Assembly: GCF_002368295.1 (NCBI RefSeq)
Contig: NZ_AP018248.1
Span: 4,744,500-4,808,499 of the forward strand
DNA length: 64,000 nt
Direction: 5' to 3'
Source of the DNA: Tolypothrix tenuis PCC 7101
GTDB lineage: Bacteria > Cyanobacteriota > Cyanobacteriia > Cyanobacteriales > Nostocaceae
A model generated the notes under the pieces. The model searched no databases. It was not told where the DNA came from and saw only the letters and a list, made by a program, of their open reading frames with translations. Within the stretch, counting starts at the first letter, position 1; each line of letters starts with the position of its first letter. The translations under genes were made by a program, and so were the position numbers. Shown piece after piece: positions 58,101-63,583 of the stretch.

Positions 58101-61100
58101 TTATCTTGAATTGTCAGGGGTAGACGGTGATTCTCTGGTTGATTAGTATTAACCCTATAACTAGTATCTTCTGCTAGTTTTAGGTTAATAATTTCATTTC
58201 CTTCGAGAATTTGATCGTCAATTGCTTGAACTGTAATTTCTCCTGTGGTTTGTCCTTCAGGAATCACAATTGCTTGGTATTGTTTCTGATATTGCAGCGT
58301 ACCATCAGCCTTACCAAGAACTGCATCTAAGTCATTATCTTGATCTAAATCTATAAATAACGGCGCACTATTAGCCCCTGTATTCCAGCTATTAGTTGGA
58401 GTATTATTATCGAGGGTAAACTGAGGGTTTTTAGCTGTACCAATGTTGCGGTAAAAGGAAACTTTACCATTTTTACCACCAACAAATAAATCTAAATCAC
58501 CATCGCCATCAAAATCTACCAGATTCGGTTTACTATCATCACCAACATCAATACCCTTAAAGGGATTATTTGCATCTGCTTGAGGAGTTAGGATTGGCTG
58601 TATGCTTGTACCAGTATTTTTTGTCCCAGTATTTAGGTAATACTTAATTGTGCCATCGCCGGCACCGATAATTGCATCTAAATCACCATCTCGATCAATA
58701 TCTGCGAAAGTAGGTGCACTATTAGTTATTGTTGGTTGTCCAATTATTTCTAGCTTTTGCAGTGGTGCAAATTTAATTCCTTTACTATCGCTGATATTTT
58801 CAGAATAAGAGAGATTCCCTGTGGAACTACCAATAACTAGATCTAAATCTCCATCTTGATCGATATCGGCAAAAGTTGGTGTACTATTACCATCAACCTT
58901 AATAGCTGTGAAAGGATTACTACTACCTGTTTCTGCACTAAAGAAGGGAGTCGCTGTAGTTCCAATGTTGCGATAAAACTGGACGACACCATTACCATTA
59001 CCAACTACTAAATCTAAATCTCCATCTTTATCCAAATCCGCAAAATTAGGATTACTGAATTTACCAACATTAATACTATTAAAAAGATTTTTTGCTTGAG
59101 TTTGTGCTTGAGTTTGTGTTTGATTTTGTGTTTGATTTTGGAAGTAGTTGGTATTAACAGTGAAATCTTGTTTCCAAGTAGCACTACTACCATCAAAGGA
59201 AAAGAATACTGGTAACCCTCCTTGGGGCGCAGGTCGATCTAAAATTACTTTGACTGTGTTAAATGCGGTGCTATTTTCCGCAAAGGTAGTATTAGTTCCC
59301 TGGATTGTTACCAGAGGTAGAGATGGATTAGGACGTTCGAGAGTGACAAGTTTATCAATACTATTGTTGATATCTTGATTCGTAACAGTAATAGGAATAT
59401 CTAACCCATTGTAATTAGAGTCATTACTGCTACTTTTGCCTGGAATATCGTAAGTAATATCACCATCAATAACAGTATCAGCTTCACCTTTTACTTCCAC
59501 TAATTGGTATTGATCCCAGTTATCAGGAGTAAAGGTAACTGTAGAGGTGCTGAGGCTACTTTCTTTGCTATTAAATCCTTTGAAATCTACGGTAACGTTA
59601 CTATTTGGTTTAGTTTTTAGCCGAATAGCAAATGTTTCCTTCTCGCCGCTTTCTTTAGTTTGCAATGCACGGAAAGTAGAAGCAATTATCGCTTTAGGTT
59701 TACCCTGTGCATCTAAATTTGTGTCATCAAAGCTGACATTAGCTAATTTAAACCCAACAATATTACTATCAATTAAAGTGATGGTTTTACTGTTAGCATT
59801 GGCATCAACATTGTAGCTGTTTCCAGAATTCAAGGTAATGGTAATTTCTTCGGACAATTCCTTGATATTGTCAGCAATCGGGACAACAGGTAAAGCAACA
59901 GAAATTTCCCCCTTGGGAATTGTCACAGAATAAGTATTGTTAGCACCTGTGGAAAATTTACCAGAGTAATCAATATCTTTAGTTGCTGTACCACCAATGC
60001 TATAGCTAATTGTTAAATCTTGATCGACTACATGGTCTAGTTGAACAACAAATTGAGCCGCTTCTAAACTATTTTCTTGAATTTGTGGGTCTTTGTTGCT
60101 TAAGCTAGGATCGCCTACAGCAAAAATACTAACTTTGGGAGTACCTAAATTTTGTGTCGCTACCCCTTCTTTTACTATTGTTTGTAAAGGTGGTGTAATT
60201 GTAACAGGAAGACTAAGATTGAGGTTTTGATAGTTAGCGTCACTACTAGTAAGTTGAGCTTGTAAATTAAAATCAGCAGTGACTCCTTCAATATTTATAG
60301 TTTGTAATTTATCCCAATTAGTCGCATTAAAAGTGATATTATTACCAGGTTTTAATGCCACATTAACAGGAGTTACATCTACAGCTAGTTTATACTTACC
60401 GCTACTATATGTTGTACCTGATGCACCGTAATACTCACTATAAACAACTTGAATATAGTATGTATCAGCTTTGCTGACAGTATATTCTAGTAAGGAATCC
60501 CAATCATCTCCAGAGGTATCATCATTTTTAGCAACTATTTCCCCCTTGGAGTTTAAAAGATTTATTTGGGAATCTAGTGTTGATAACTTGGGTTTTCTGG
60601 CATCAATATCAATCTTAAGTTTATCGCCTGGTTTAAGGTCAATCTTAAAAGTATCAATATCTTTGTTACTGCTGATTGCACCATCAAATCTGAAAGAACT
60701 GGTGGTAATAGCAATAGCATTAACGAGTTTATCGTTGTTATCTATTCCTTCGTTTTTTGTAATTGTACCTGTAGGTAAAGAAGCAGATGTTGTTGGTGCA
60801 GGGGGATTGAATTTAACAATAACATCATTCAAAGGTTGGCTACCTAATTTGAGTTTCAAGGTAGCTTTACCATCTGTGACTGCTAAGGGATTTTTATCGC
60901 TAACTAATTGACCAGTTTGGTCAATAATTAATACTTGTGGTGAATATAGTCCGCTATCTTCGATTTTTAATGTAGCGTTAATAGCATCAACAATCACACC
61001 ATTTTGTTTGAGAAAGTAATTGGAGATTGTCTTATTACCTGTCGTATCTAAATCAAAGTGATAGGGTTGAATCTTAATATCTAAGTTCTCAGTATTTTCT

Positions 61101-63583
61101 TTGATTGCGTCTGGTAACGCCATAAAATAGATGCGGATTTTGGAAGCATCTACAACACTGTTACCAGCAATCTTTAAATCTTCACTGTTAGGGACAATAA
61201 TCCCTTTTGTTTGGGTACTGGGATTGAAAGAAACTTTACGATATTGAGAACTGAGATAATCTACCCCTTCAATAACGGTATTACCAGCTGTGATGGTATA
61301 TTTCACCCACAACCCCAAGGAAGAGAGAACAGGTTTATCCGCTTTTAATTCAATATAACCAATTGTTCCTGAATCTTCACCATTAGGTAAGAATGTATCG
61401 TATTCTTTGGCATTTTTAAAAGTGACAAACTCTAGGGTTGGTTCATTGTCATCAATATAGATGGTGTCAGATTTATTATTGCTATCAACTTCATAGTAGC
61501 GTTTGTTACTACCAGAAGTTTGTTGAACTAATTCAACTTTTACAGATTCAGTATTTTCTGCTACTTCGTCATTAATCGGTTCAACGCCGATAATAATTGC
61601 TTTATCACCAAGTCCTGTGTTAGCGGTAACTGTAAATTGATCGGCTGCTATATATTCTTTTTTGCTACCATCTTTGTAGCGCCAATAGAGAAGATAGTCA
61701 GCACCTTTAGCTGTGTCGATATAATCGCCCCGAATAATTTGACTACCTGTAATTTTGAGGTATTTATTAGGGTCAGACGCATCTTTTTTAGTGACAGCAT
61801 CAACATTTAGTTTTAAGGCGAAATCTTCTGTTCTTTGGCGGTCAAAAGTTAGCTCAAATTCGGCATTATCTCCGATATTTTCCGAACCATCTTTAATTTT
61901 AGTAATCCCTATTTTTGGTTCATCATCAATGAGGTTAAAATCAATTGAACTCTTAGAGGAATTAATTGTATATCCATCATCAGAGTTAGGTTTTTTTAGG
62001 GAAATTGTAAAGCTTTCATCTCCTTCTCTAATGTCATCGTTCTTAATAGGAATTGAAATAGTAATCTTAGTTCCATCACTGGGTTTTATTATGCGACTAG
62101 TGGAGAAGGTATAGTCATCAGTTATTTTTGCACTACCACTGACAATAAAATTGACTGTAAACGGTTGAGAAGCAGCGCGATCTAAAGTTAGGCTAAATGT
62201 AAATTTTTCTTCGATTATATTTTCTGAACCATCTGTTGTGATTTTTTCAATACCAATTACAGGTTCATTATCGTTGATAGTTACGGTAGCAGAACTGGAA
62301 GCGGTTTTAATTGAGTAAGCATTAGAAGGATCGGGTAATAAGGTGATTCTTACTTTCTCTCCAGATTCTCCAGTGAGTAAGTCATCAGTAATAGGGATAT
62401 TTATTGTTGCACTACTACCAGATAATGTGACGTATTTGGCTATATACTGAGTTTGAGGAACATTATTAAGATCTTTACTATCCGCTCCAGATATAGGTTC
62501 AACCTTGTAAAAAACTTTTACCTCTCCTGAAACAGTCAAATCAGATTTAATAGTCAATCTTGCAGTTCCGCCTTCTGTTACTTGTAATGTAGAAGGTGTA
62601 ATAGAAACTGGATATTTGGTGGATGGAATATCATTAGGAAGAATAAAATTTGCAGCAGGAATAACTTGCTTAGAAATAGATGAACTAGACCATTTCAGAA
62701 TTGCTCGCCAACCACCTGTATTATTCTGAAAATTCATCTGAAAGGGATACCATTGTCCTCCAGTTAAAGAGATATTACCTGTGTATTCACCAGTACCATT
62801 ATTCCATTTATCAATAATTCTTGTATTATTTACCCATAGACGTACACCGTCATCAATGTCCGCGTAGAAAGTGTAATTTCCACTATCAGGTGCATAAACA
62901 TAACCCGTCCAAATTATCCCTCTATCGTTATTTCCATTTACAAAATCAAAATTCTCATCGTTTTGTGCATAATTAATATTATCAATGTCATAACGCGTAC
63001 CTTTACTGTCAGAAAGACCAGGGTCTTGATCTAGGTCTTTATCGTTAAAATATTCTGCTTTTAAATATAATAAATCGGTATAACCTTGCTTCGCCTCCTC
63101 AGTAACCGCTAAACTCGATTCAATACTTCCTGTTTGAACTTCTAAGTTCCAATCTCCCCCTAAATTTGCATTTCCGGTAATATCTGTGGAACCTGCAATA
63201 TCAGCCCCGGTAATTTCGCTTAATTGCTGAAGAAACTCCTCGCCTATTCCTGAAGCTACATCACAACCAAACAGCAAAATATCAGCGTTTTCTGTCAAAG
63301 AATTGCGCCACTGTTCTAGTAAGTGATGGTATTTAGCGATGGTTTCTGTATTTAGGAGAGTGGAACCTAGCTGAACTTGTCCCTCACTTCCATGAGAGAT
63401 AATTTGGACACTAGCGATATTACTTCGCTGGGCTAAAACATTGGTAATTTGTTCTACTCCATCCTGGTTAGCATCGAGGAGAATTATTTCAGTTCCTGTT
63501 TGGGTATTAGCAATAAGAGATTGGTAATTCTCGACATTGCGATCGACAAACAGAAGGGTATTGATGGAGTTAGAACTAGTCAT
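39674..63583 (-). CDS. Giant multidomain secreted protein (DUF4347, Calx-beta, repeat array, RTX, two AapJ-like domains)
   Basis: 7969 residues, over 800 kDa, uninterrupted. Approximate domain order: DUF4347 (11-165), PA14 (175-315), Calx-beta modules (330-880 and later), PPC-like (970-1070), five FG-GAP/VCBS repeats (1508-1768), a PD40-type propeller (1965-2528) containing a discoidin domain, two LamG domains (about 2695-2900 and 3035-3255), a beta-rich region (3470-3670), about 20 copies of a ~100-residue repeat (3780-5760), an EF-hand (DANSDGKVTVFE), a beta-rich region, a second EF-hand (DTNGDGEIGVDE), Calx-beta (about 6580-6695), RTX repeats, two type 3 solute-binding domains (6970-7280, 7300-7620) and a DUF4114-like C-terminus. 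There is no Sec signal; DUF4347 at the N-terminus and RTX repeats suggest type I secretion. Likely a Ca-dependent surface or matrix protein. No exporter genes lie in the window. It converges on the molybdopterin gene with a 16-bp gap. Confidence 0.93.
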   Translation of the reverse strand: MTSSNSINTLLFVDRNVENYQSLIANTQTGTEIILLDANQDGVEQITNVLAQRSNIASVQIISHGSEGQVQLGSTLLNTETIAKYHHLLEQWRNSLTENADILLFGCDVASGIGEEFLQQLSEITGADIAGSTDITGNANLGGDWNLEVQTGSIESSLAVTEEAKQGYTDLLYLKAEYFNDKDLDQDPGLSDSKGTRYDIDNINYAQNDENFDFVNGNNDRGIIWTGYVYAPDSGNYTFYADIDDGVRLWVNNTRIIDKWNNGTGEYTGNISLTGGQWYPFQMNFQNNTGGWRAILKWSSSSISKQVIPAANFILPNDIPSTKYPVSITPSTLQVTEGGTARLTIKSDLTVSGEVKVFYKVEPISGADSKDLNNVPQTQYIAKYVTLSGSSATINIPITDDLLTGESGEKVRITLLPDPSNAYSIKTASSSATVTINDNEPVIGIEKITTDGSENIIEEKFTFSLTLDRAASQPFTVNFIVSGSAKITDDYTFSTSRIIKPSDGTKITISIPIKNDDIREGDESFTISLKKPNSDDGYTINSSKSSIDFNLIDDEPKIGITKIKDGSENIGDNAEFELTFDRQRTEDFALKLNVDAVTKKDASDPNKYLKITGSQIIRGDYIDTAKGADYLLYWRYKDGSKKEYIAADQFTVTANTGLGDKAIIIGVEPINDEVAENTESVKVELVQQTSGSNKRYYEVDSNNKSDTIYIDDNEPTLEFVTFKNAKEYDTFLPNGEDSGTIGYIELKADKPVLSSLGLWVKYTITAGNTVIEGVDYLSSQYRKVSFNPSTQTKGIIVPNSEDLKIAGNSVVDASKIRIYFMALPDAIKENTENLDIKIQPYHFDLDTTGNKTISNYFLKQNGVIVDAINATLKIEDSGLYSPQVLIIDQTGQLVSDKNPLAVTDGKATLKLKLGSQPLNDVIVKFNPPAPTTSASLPTGTITKNEGIDNNDKLVNAIAITTSSFRFDGAISSNKDIDTFKIDLKPGDKLKIDIDARKPKLSTLDSQINLLNSKGEIVAKNDDTSGDDWDSLLEYTVSKADTYYIQVVYSEYYGASGTTYSSGKYKLAVDVTPVNVALKPGNNITFNATNWDKLQTINIEGVTADFNLQAQLTSSDANYQNLNLSLPVTITPPLQTIVKEGVATQNLGTPKVSIFAVGDPSLSNKDPQIQENSLEAAQFVVQLDHVVDQDLTISYSIGGTATKDIDYSGKFSTGANNTYSVTIPKGEISVALPVVPIADNIKELSEEITITLNSGNSYNVDANANSKTITLIDSNIVGFKLANVSFDDTNLDAQGKPKAIIASTFRALQTKESGEKETFAIRLKTKPNSNVTVDFKGFNSKESSLSTSTVTFTPDNWDQYQLVEVKGEADTVIDGDITYDIPGKSSSNDSNYNGLDIPITVTNQDINNSIDKLVTLERPNPSLPLVTIQGTNTTFAENSTAFNTVKVILDRPAPQGGLPVFFSFDGSSATWKQDFTVNTNYFQNQTQNQTQTQAQTQAKNLFNSINVGKFSNPNFADLDKDGDLDLVVGNGNGVVQFYRNIGTTATPFFSAETGSSNPFTAIKVDGNSTPTFADIDQDGDLDLVIGSSTGNLSYSENISDSKGIKFAPLQKLEIIGQPTITNSAPTFADIDRDGDLDAIIGAGDGTIKYYLNTGTKNTGTSIQPILTPQADANNPFKGIDVGDDSKPNLVDFDGDGDLDLFVGGKNGKVSFYRNIGTAKNPQFTLDNNTPTNSWNTGANSAPLFIDLDQDNDLDAVLGKADGTLQYQKQYQAIVIPEGQTTGEITVQAIDDQILEGNEIINLKLAEDTSYRVNTNQPENHRLPLTIQDNDKAGLLLKNSQGQPVSSLKYQTQENSNTPVNFSLELTSKPTNQVKVSVFSQNVREGLLQKTGDTTANQVVDLIFTPDNWNQPQSFSIIPQDDRVQDGAIAYIIGHQVQSLDPNYNDTADSKLGFNISDRLVDRVSIAADGTQANNYTNFFDSPAISADGRYVIFSSFANNLVANDSNGNSDVFIYDRNTKETERLSVSSDGIQGNNYSYQASISTDGRYVVFTSAASNLVSGDTNSNRDIFIYDRTTQATQRLNLSNNGTQANADSYNSAINADGRYVVFESDADNLVAGDINSQRDIFVRDRTTNETQRINLSNSNQQANNNSYNPVITADGRYIIFESDADNLVAGDNNGKRDIFIYDRTTTRTIVNKVITNPINTTGGTISVSSTISPTGEEQDKAFDNDTNTKWLIFGSSGWIQYQYPVSNVVVNSYSITSANDFSERDPKDWQLRGSNDGSNFETIDKQTGINFNNRLETKTFQVNNSKQYRYYRLEILSNHGIDAKSGGAIQLAEFKLNANTATTVTESVITAGEGIQRISVASDGTQANGNSAIASVSADGRYIVFESEASNLVAGDTNGKKDIFIYDRTTKQTQRISVSSDGTQGNGDSLDPTISGDGRYVVFESEASNLVANDTNSKKDIFRYDRTTKQIERLNIANNNAQGTNISFDAAISGDGSYVVFGSLAENLVAGDSNKFSDIFVSAPTKDLVVTNLDDNDKAGFVITSLPITTEGTQDAFSIKLASQPTGKVVVTLTPQDDEFYFVGKKPGDTITITFNAQNWDKAQTLQIAAVDDNKVEYLQRSAIAFEVSGEDPLYNNIGANLKPVTVLIQDNDLPTASISAGRSAAEIYSTPGYFVVQLDRNLGEQGTLVLDGVDDYVSLGDPKIGGDFTLEAWIKIDKYQNNATIIDLGNGQDKDNILLQVDTTGKLQLNTRNGSGNQTTITTNQVLAINQWIHVAAVNDGKGNAAIYLNGELATQASGQTIINNITRNSNFIGKSNWSNEYFDGNISEVRVWDTARSSDQIRQNMNRFLSGTENGLKTYYSINNANPTNLYPETLTDYTNNGIDGTLKNGATWQVGNFDAPVYALPVDNTGLEINYKITGGTATKDADYQSIGTDGNNIGKVRVFGNQILIPIVPIDDKKIEDVSFTINNVSTVSSSNGKTILRLDVLAKSLKPESTSSLDLPTASIVDFGNGLTGNLNKNVTLTQLAQGSFSFDGTNNYASFGNTNIGGDFTIEAWIKIDKHQNYATIIDLGNGQDKDNILLQFDGTTGKLELNTRNGSGTSNRTFITTDKVLPIGQWIHIAAVNDGKGNAFIYLNGELIKQASGQQIVNNITRSSNFIGKSNWSDEYFDGNIAEVRVWDTARSTEEIQANMNRFLSGKEDGLDLYYSANTANANATNKTSGVINDLTGNGINATLQNGATWNVSKTDSPVNSTVINYTGTLELTVDNAIASQIKAGNAARIPSETVTVTLLPGDGYKLGDTNSKTASLNIIDNDVPGVRIVQGGNRTIAIEDDSFKTNNGDTLRTSQFELSLLSEPSSDVTLTLTTNTTKKNAAGEDKKQLRFIDKNGQLVDTLQVTFKPEEWYKLKTITVQGIDDGILEPNLETNIAVIDYKLSSKDINYDNLAVVPQTVYIVDRVLDKVETIKGIEAGFGTLQGTIDNLELPIIGSLKGRSPTLLQDLGSIVIKGVSQTDPNQLTTTSLEKLIEDALTQLGIPGVDVKTTMTDIDVYFEFNAKKNYELFNLNLSSDLGVPALGIGFETQGNLTGNFNYDLSVGFGLNKLLGFYINPDKTKFHADVSLNLSQNFKGVGNLGFLQVDFANDPNNLTKLGISADISFKDPDASKKKLVAPKPITTIDVTAIKVDSTPADTLVIPTPPQLPSAPTEKLAPKSPAATTPNLPTPVSKSNPSQEIAEIPVANPVLAQTVDTKTVEYNRNLQTIPQAASFTSSFSNVSASTLATWLKNPATATAGISQEVLTALTNASPEVKVLLQILLAETTGVNIAFNDKQLQFTYLGSIDFAKLANVIPGVKNIPLNGLTLPVTGAKLTINNPGLENADYTFSAASLPKAQLVSWLSNQAKTLLPQGVQDVLNSLLTLTNNVDLVLGRDQLQITYLGNLDIAQIKDKIPGIKDLPLTGLTLPVTNPTITITNPGNASANYALSAASLPKAQLVSWLGNQAKTLLPQGVQDVVNKLLALTNNVDLVLGKEQIQIAYQGNLNLTQLTGVIPGIKDLPLTGLNLPVTNPKITITNPGSVNADYAFVAEKLPKAQLVSWLAAGKSSLPQGVQDVLNKLLALTNNIDLVLGDNQIEVAYQGNLDLAQLAALIPGVKELPLNGLTLPVTNPRLTINNPKGTNPDYAFAVDSLPKRPILNWITNQAKSVLPEAAQNLLNQLFIENFERVDLVLGSKQMQITYKGDLQLDKLISAIPGVRDLPLTGLNLPVTNPSLTLLNLGTPNVDYAFSVERLPKQELINWVKGQAAALLPEEVRNVLNGLLNLTENVDLQLGNNQIQIGYLGKLDLSSILQQVPGLKDLPLNTLKLPVTNPRLTIINPNSQDIDYSFAVEQLPKQELVNWLVQQLPTEAKSILNTVSDVAQQVDVLFSDKQLKLAYQGNLDIAKIAKVIPGIKDLSLDGLALPVSNPQLILSNLGTQDLSYAFKSDRLPKKELVTWLTNTVTKLLPADVQSFVKQLLSVVENIDVQFGNNQIQIGYLGDLNLKTIIDGITSQLGNFLLPLKGLNLTLTNPSITITNPNVAPSFSFNLDRLPVAQIKTWLVDQVKTLVNDASVQDFLTGLLNNLTNIDLVLGDNQTQITYLGSVDLVKALDIIPGLDSVTPKNLSLPVLNPSFTINKTGSDRNYSLTAESLPKDELTQWLSKEVMALLPTEVAGMVKSLLNVAQRMDATIGSNQLTLSYQGNLDLATIIKEIPGLNELPLNNLSLPVLNPKIEILNPGKNASYNFSAEQLPKQQLLNWLVQQLPAEVKSVLQAIANEAQNLDVVLGNSQIEIGYNGNIDLVKLLALIPGVKDLLTTGLSLPVLNPKLTILNPGANASYSIDAEKLPKQQLINWLSSQLPSDVQTVLSKLSTNLDINIAQNQLQLNYRGDVDLLELAGVIPGVKDLPLQGLKLNVTNPSFTLINPGKANADYIFNSDRLPTKDLLAWLKTTATNSLPDAVKSVLNQLLALGTNIDLVLGKGQMQLAYNGNLDLAQVIGLIPGVKDIGALSGLNLPVTNPSITILNPGTATAQYLLKSDRLPKEELVSWAKGKATELLPADLVKVFNTLMNISEGIDLEVGNNQLEIAYEGSVDLATLLKEIPGLNELPLNNLKLPVLNPSLTITNPGKSASYSFAATKLPKQELISWLKEQAKSLIPTELQGIFNALAAVGEQLDIRFGDSQFQVKYQGNLNLVNILKEIPGIKDFDFTGLTLNVKNPSITITNPGKDADFSFNAEKLPIAELQNWLITKAGNALPTEAKDILNGLKNLAQDVNILLTDKQIQVLYDGTVDVVGLIKNIPGISNIPLPPNNALTVTKPTLTLTRVTTNNITSTDFNFSVEKLNKKGLTAWLIPETKAVLPSSVSNVISSLIATAADFEVLFKKNQLQISYPGTLDLASVIKQIPGLSELQTTDLTLPITNPVLSISNLDQGAADANYSLTADHLPKQELVDWLTKQAKAVLPGEVLNVVEDLLDLARRVDLQIGDSQIQITYEGILDLSDVLEKIPGLDALNVNTLDLPVTNPSLTLTKPLNATSWRDANFTFKADQLPTKQLADWLISQGSALVPSSVATPVKDLLTAFGNVNIGLSNNQFQFSSNQINLSQVINAIPGINSIFTAPPNLTLRDPNLLLTNFKSGTTSYQFSASDLNLATLATSLGIPDDLSSKLPKVNFFVSNDKVQFSASEGIDLKSLVSLDGLGLPDVITTYIKEIKIDNPQITVTKAANSANKIIDLSGTVAGLNIGLNYDGNKWISKGIDDGGRLSALDLINIFNTAKTNQQGFYNFIDYQLKGEANLGLTAKTSINGSPVFPSFSFDVAANFPIFNYGNVQQANKNGTNIKLNNVAIDLGSFISNLMGPVIKEVNQIIEPIKPVIKLLNADTKLFTQLGLGDLFDANSDGKVTVFEVAKRLAPPEDRAKLEKSERFIKAVGDIVDLITELSKIPANQPIVIDLGSFALNDLKVASKDTTQAANKVDTSSSNTGGLQTTKTATDPLTSATNKTSGSSTGSFLSKLKNIEGLEFPILTNPLKAIDLLLGKTTDLVIYDVPDLEFNFGISKSFPIWGPVKGELGGSFSAKTNLVVGFDTAGVNDWKNDNFEFSSIYKIFDGFYLKDWDANGKDVDELSLNATITAGLGLDVGVADATVRGGVQGYLGVDVVDTGENTGTSDGKVRGSEIISRISKPWELFDLNGSIDAFLEAEIKVLVVGTVWKEEFARFNLAKFTLSADGFTFSGALSQSYIAGATIFLDTNFNNQWDVGEVKTISDEYGQFNLDIPQEVDTNGDGEIGVDEAQLVGLGGFDTSSGLSSGALIALPGSAIVTPLTSLEARLVQSGLSRDAADGIIKQQLGLDLSSKIESFDPLKAVGEKQEIGLDVYLAHIQVQSLLNQTRAFLDGLQQAVTGVANPNNLLEAINALAVYLQNSTYSRLDLTNIEILKSFFNSVLERNQLTASAEQVSGVALATAAGNEYLETVAKVGASKAVSEALPVLASLKRVTEEHIPVLIQQMAAGKLTTEQLIGAIAATFDQNYYLVDANGNNFGNRYASVSVSPARVSEADATKVQFRIDLTQEAPNQGLKILYDFSGTATLGEDYQIVGATTGEINIAPGETTAVIEIQVLNDNLAENLESIALNLKTVGEGYAIAPNAKVALIDIQDDDQTTTDSATKGIVLKGNLLANTLTGGVGNDQLEGKEGNDYLDGKEGNDFLLGGGSNDTLIGGLGNDQLEGNAGDDSLEGGEGSDRLEGGEGSDRLLGGVGSDIILAGLGDDYLEGNQGNDQLEGGGGKDTIYGNEDNDWIVAGDSNDVIVGGTGDDILNGGAGADVFFFNSPNDGFDTILDFNPEQGDKIQISASGFGVSDLSGFRFINGVLDFQGKNLALIQNQGKTYAYFSHLEKVVEIVDQPTPIPSTENQQIPENLYSFNAPAVLNDLVQSSQGTGANLLEAILQRGYLKVASSSQNSVLSFDLEFVGALAAALFGNKNQVEIVNTTSSDGFTQVANKNLDLSVRRVTENLVRDGGLNVDFGPVYLYDHQGILVPTDGKIQKIEDLKGATIGVVSNSTAYANLVNILQPLGISFTPRWYDNGAQMFAAYEKGEISALSIDTALVDNYLRSFPDPQKHKLLDGEFSKEPIALVLPENESAWADVVRWVTYATIQAEEFGITSQNIDQILKDNQDENPNNDSDPAIRRFLGLQEKLGTALGLRDDFIVQVIKQVGNYGEIYQRHFPNLERDRNLLWTDGGLMYTPPFSGTPKELNLIDNDKRNVLDEIKQRGVLKFGLPEPLNFPGFTVKQADGTVKGFDADLGRALAAAVFGNPNQVEFVQQAFADGFGNTANGVVDASAAAYTENLVRDASYGIDYSPIYLYTGQGILTRKNSGISSIPTLNGRKIGLLSGMSGTTALSNLQDALVKFSASPTLVTFETSAEMYAAYDRGEVEAVFNDVTLLAGKIPTLSQPQEHQILQDTFSKEPLALIIDENQSDWADVVRWTMYTLVQAEEYGINSTNIDELIALNTDADPNNDSTPEILAFLGIKGNLGAKLGLNNDFAVKVIKAVGNAGELYARNFDTNLLPRGLNELYTSSGLQYAAPFGGIEPQQPHITLNTDTKVFQLEGDTDTINLKFSLSSKHLNRQNIHQIALVAYDNAQGEVDGFKPGQDGYLNAVLKRSQVLFSVLPDDFISNPTKIIQRASRENLGLLFFQNTSLDAVINDSSLLNRVFLGSPFGTSSTQVLTVASLDNNQFSLSFEDQLGDIDPDLVVKLEITNEEIPLGGKLQKQGTEELIDLTDLAGLQVQVSFPIVKSEAAYDNVFGFYQIEDIQGSVVDSLTGKLIRVGEAGYAQAAIRNSQQHGMTMNDQGVLTGGTFAGGKFYAPYLIANGTVDAGLKGDVSVYFSFTGANSDHTDHFLSLGNNAWGVEDLAGGGDRDFNDIVIQANFKIV
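40720..41690 (-). other. Second AapJ-like amino-acid-binding (SBP_bac_3) domain of giant protein
   Basis: It starts LDEIKQRGVLKFGL and shows GFDADLGRALAAAVFGN, TENLVRDASYGIDYSPIYLY, a hinge LNGRKIGLLSGMSGTTA, and the family end LNELYTSSGLQYAAPFGG. The order and spacing match AapJ-type general amino-acid-binding proteins. The usual N-terminal export signal is absent because the domain is internal. Confidence 0.85.
41740..42670 (-). other. First AapJ-like amino-acid-binding (SBP_bac_3) domain of giant protein
   Basis: It starts LEAILQRGYLKVASSSQ and shows FDLEFVGALAAALFGNKNQV, TENLVRDGGLNVDFGPVYLY, LKGATIGVVSNSTAYA, and WTDGGLMYTPPFSG at the end. It is clearly related to the second domain but with a diverged entrance strand (SVLSFDLEF instead of KGFDADL), so the two may differ in ligand or one may not bind. 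Confidence 0.85.
42960..43470 (-). repeat. RTX calcium-binding nonapeptide repeats of giant protein
   Basis: About 17 copies of GGxGxDxLx (for example GGLGNDQLEG, GGEGSDRLEG) end in GGAGADVFFFNSPNDGFDTI. Two adjacent 27-bp units around 43226-43278 are almost identical in DNA. They form a Ca-filled beta-roll outside the cell, supporting type I secretion. Confidence 0.93.
46290..52250 (-). repeat. Array of about 20 unfamiliar ~100-residue repeats in giant protein
   Basis: Each unit reads approximately: NVDLVLGxxQIQIxYxGNLD, LAxLxxxIPGxKDLPLxGLx, LPVTNPxLTIxNPG, YxFxAExLPKxxLxxWL, QAKxLLPxxVQxVLNxLL. Nineteen clear units and one degenerate final unit were counted by eye. Units 2-4 (about 51250-51950) are very similar in DNA, implying recent duplication. 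Alternating beta strands and one long helix per unit suggest a solenoid or beads-on-a-string rod. It is flanked on both sides by related beta-rich segments. Confidence 0.9.
53820..55500 (-). repeat. Two LamG (concanavalin-like) domains, duplicated
   Basis: Two copies of about 190 residues share FTIEAWIKIDK/FTLEAWIKIDK, ATIIDLGNGQDKDNILLQ, AAVNDGKGNA and YFDGNI-EVRVWDTARS. They match strongly at DNA level (compare 54060-54420 with 55080-55440), so the duplication or conversion is recent. Such lectin-like folds bind glycans or other ligands. Confidence 0.85.
56000..57690 (-). other. Seven-bladed PD40-type propeller with inserted discoidin domain
   Basis: Seven blades of the form ISADGRYVVFESxAxNLVAG, DxNxxxDIFIYDRTT are counted: four before and three after a discoidin (F5/8C) domain at about 56530-56990 (DKAFDNDTNTKWLIFGSSGW, YRYYRLEILSNHG). 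The insertion splits blade 4 between DIFIYDRTT and QRISV. Confidence 0.8.
59092..59142 (-). repeat. Low-complexity Gln/Thr/Asn repeat in giant gene
   Basis: A short run of imperfect 6- and 12-bp units (TGAGTTTGTGCT-like on the + strand) encodes QNQTQNQTQTQAQTQAK. It links a half Calx-beta module to the FG-GAP repeats. All units are multiples of three, so length changes would keep the frame. Confidence 0.8.

Noticed and set aside
39674..63583. Numerous 60-150-codon open frames on the + strand inside the giant gene
   Set aside because: They are antisense shadows of a repetitive coding sequence, with no ribosome-binding sites or recognisable products.
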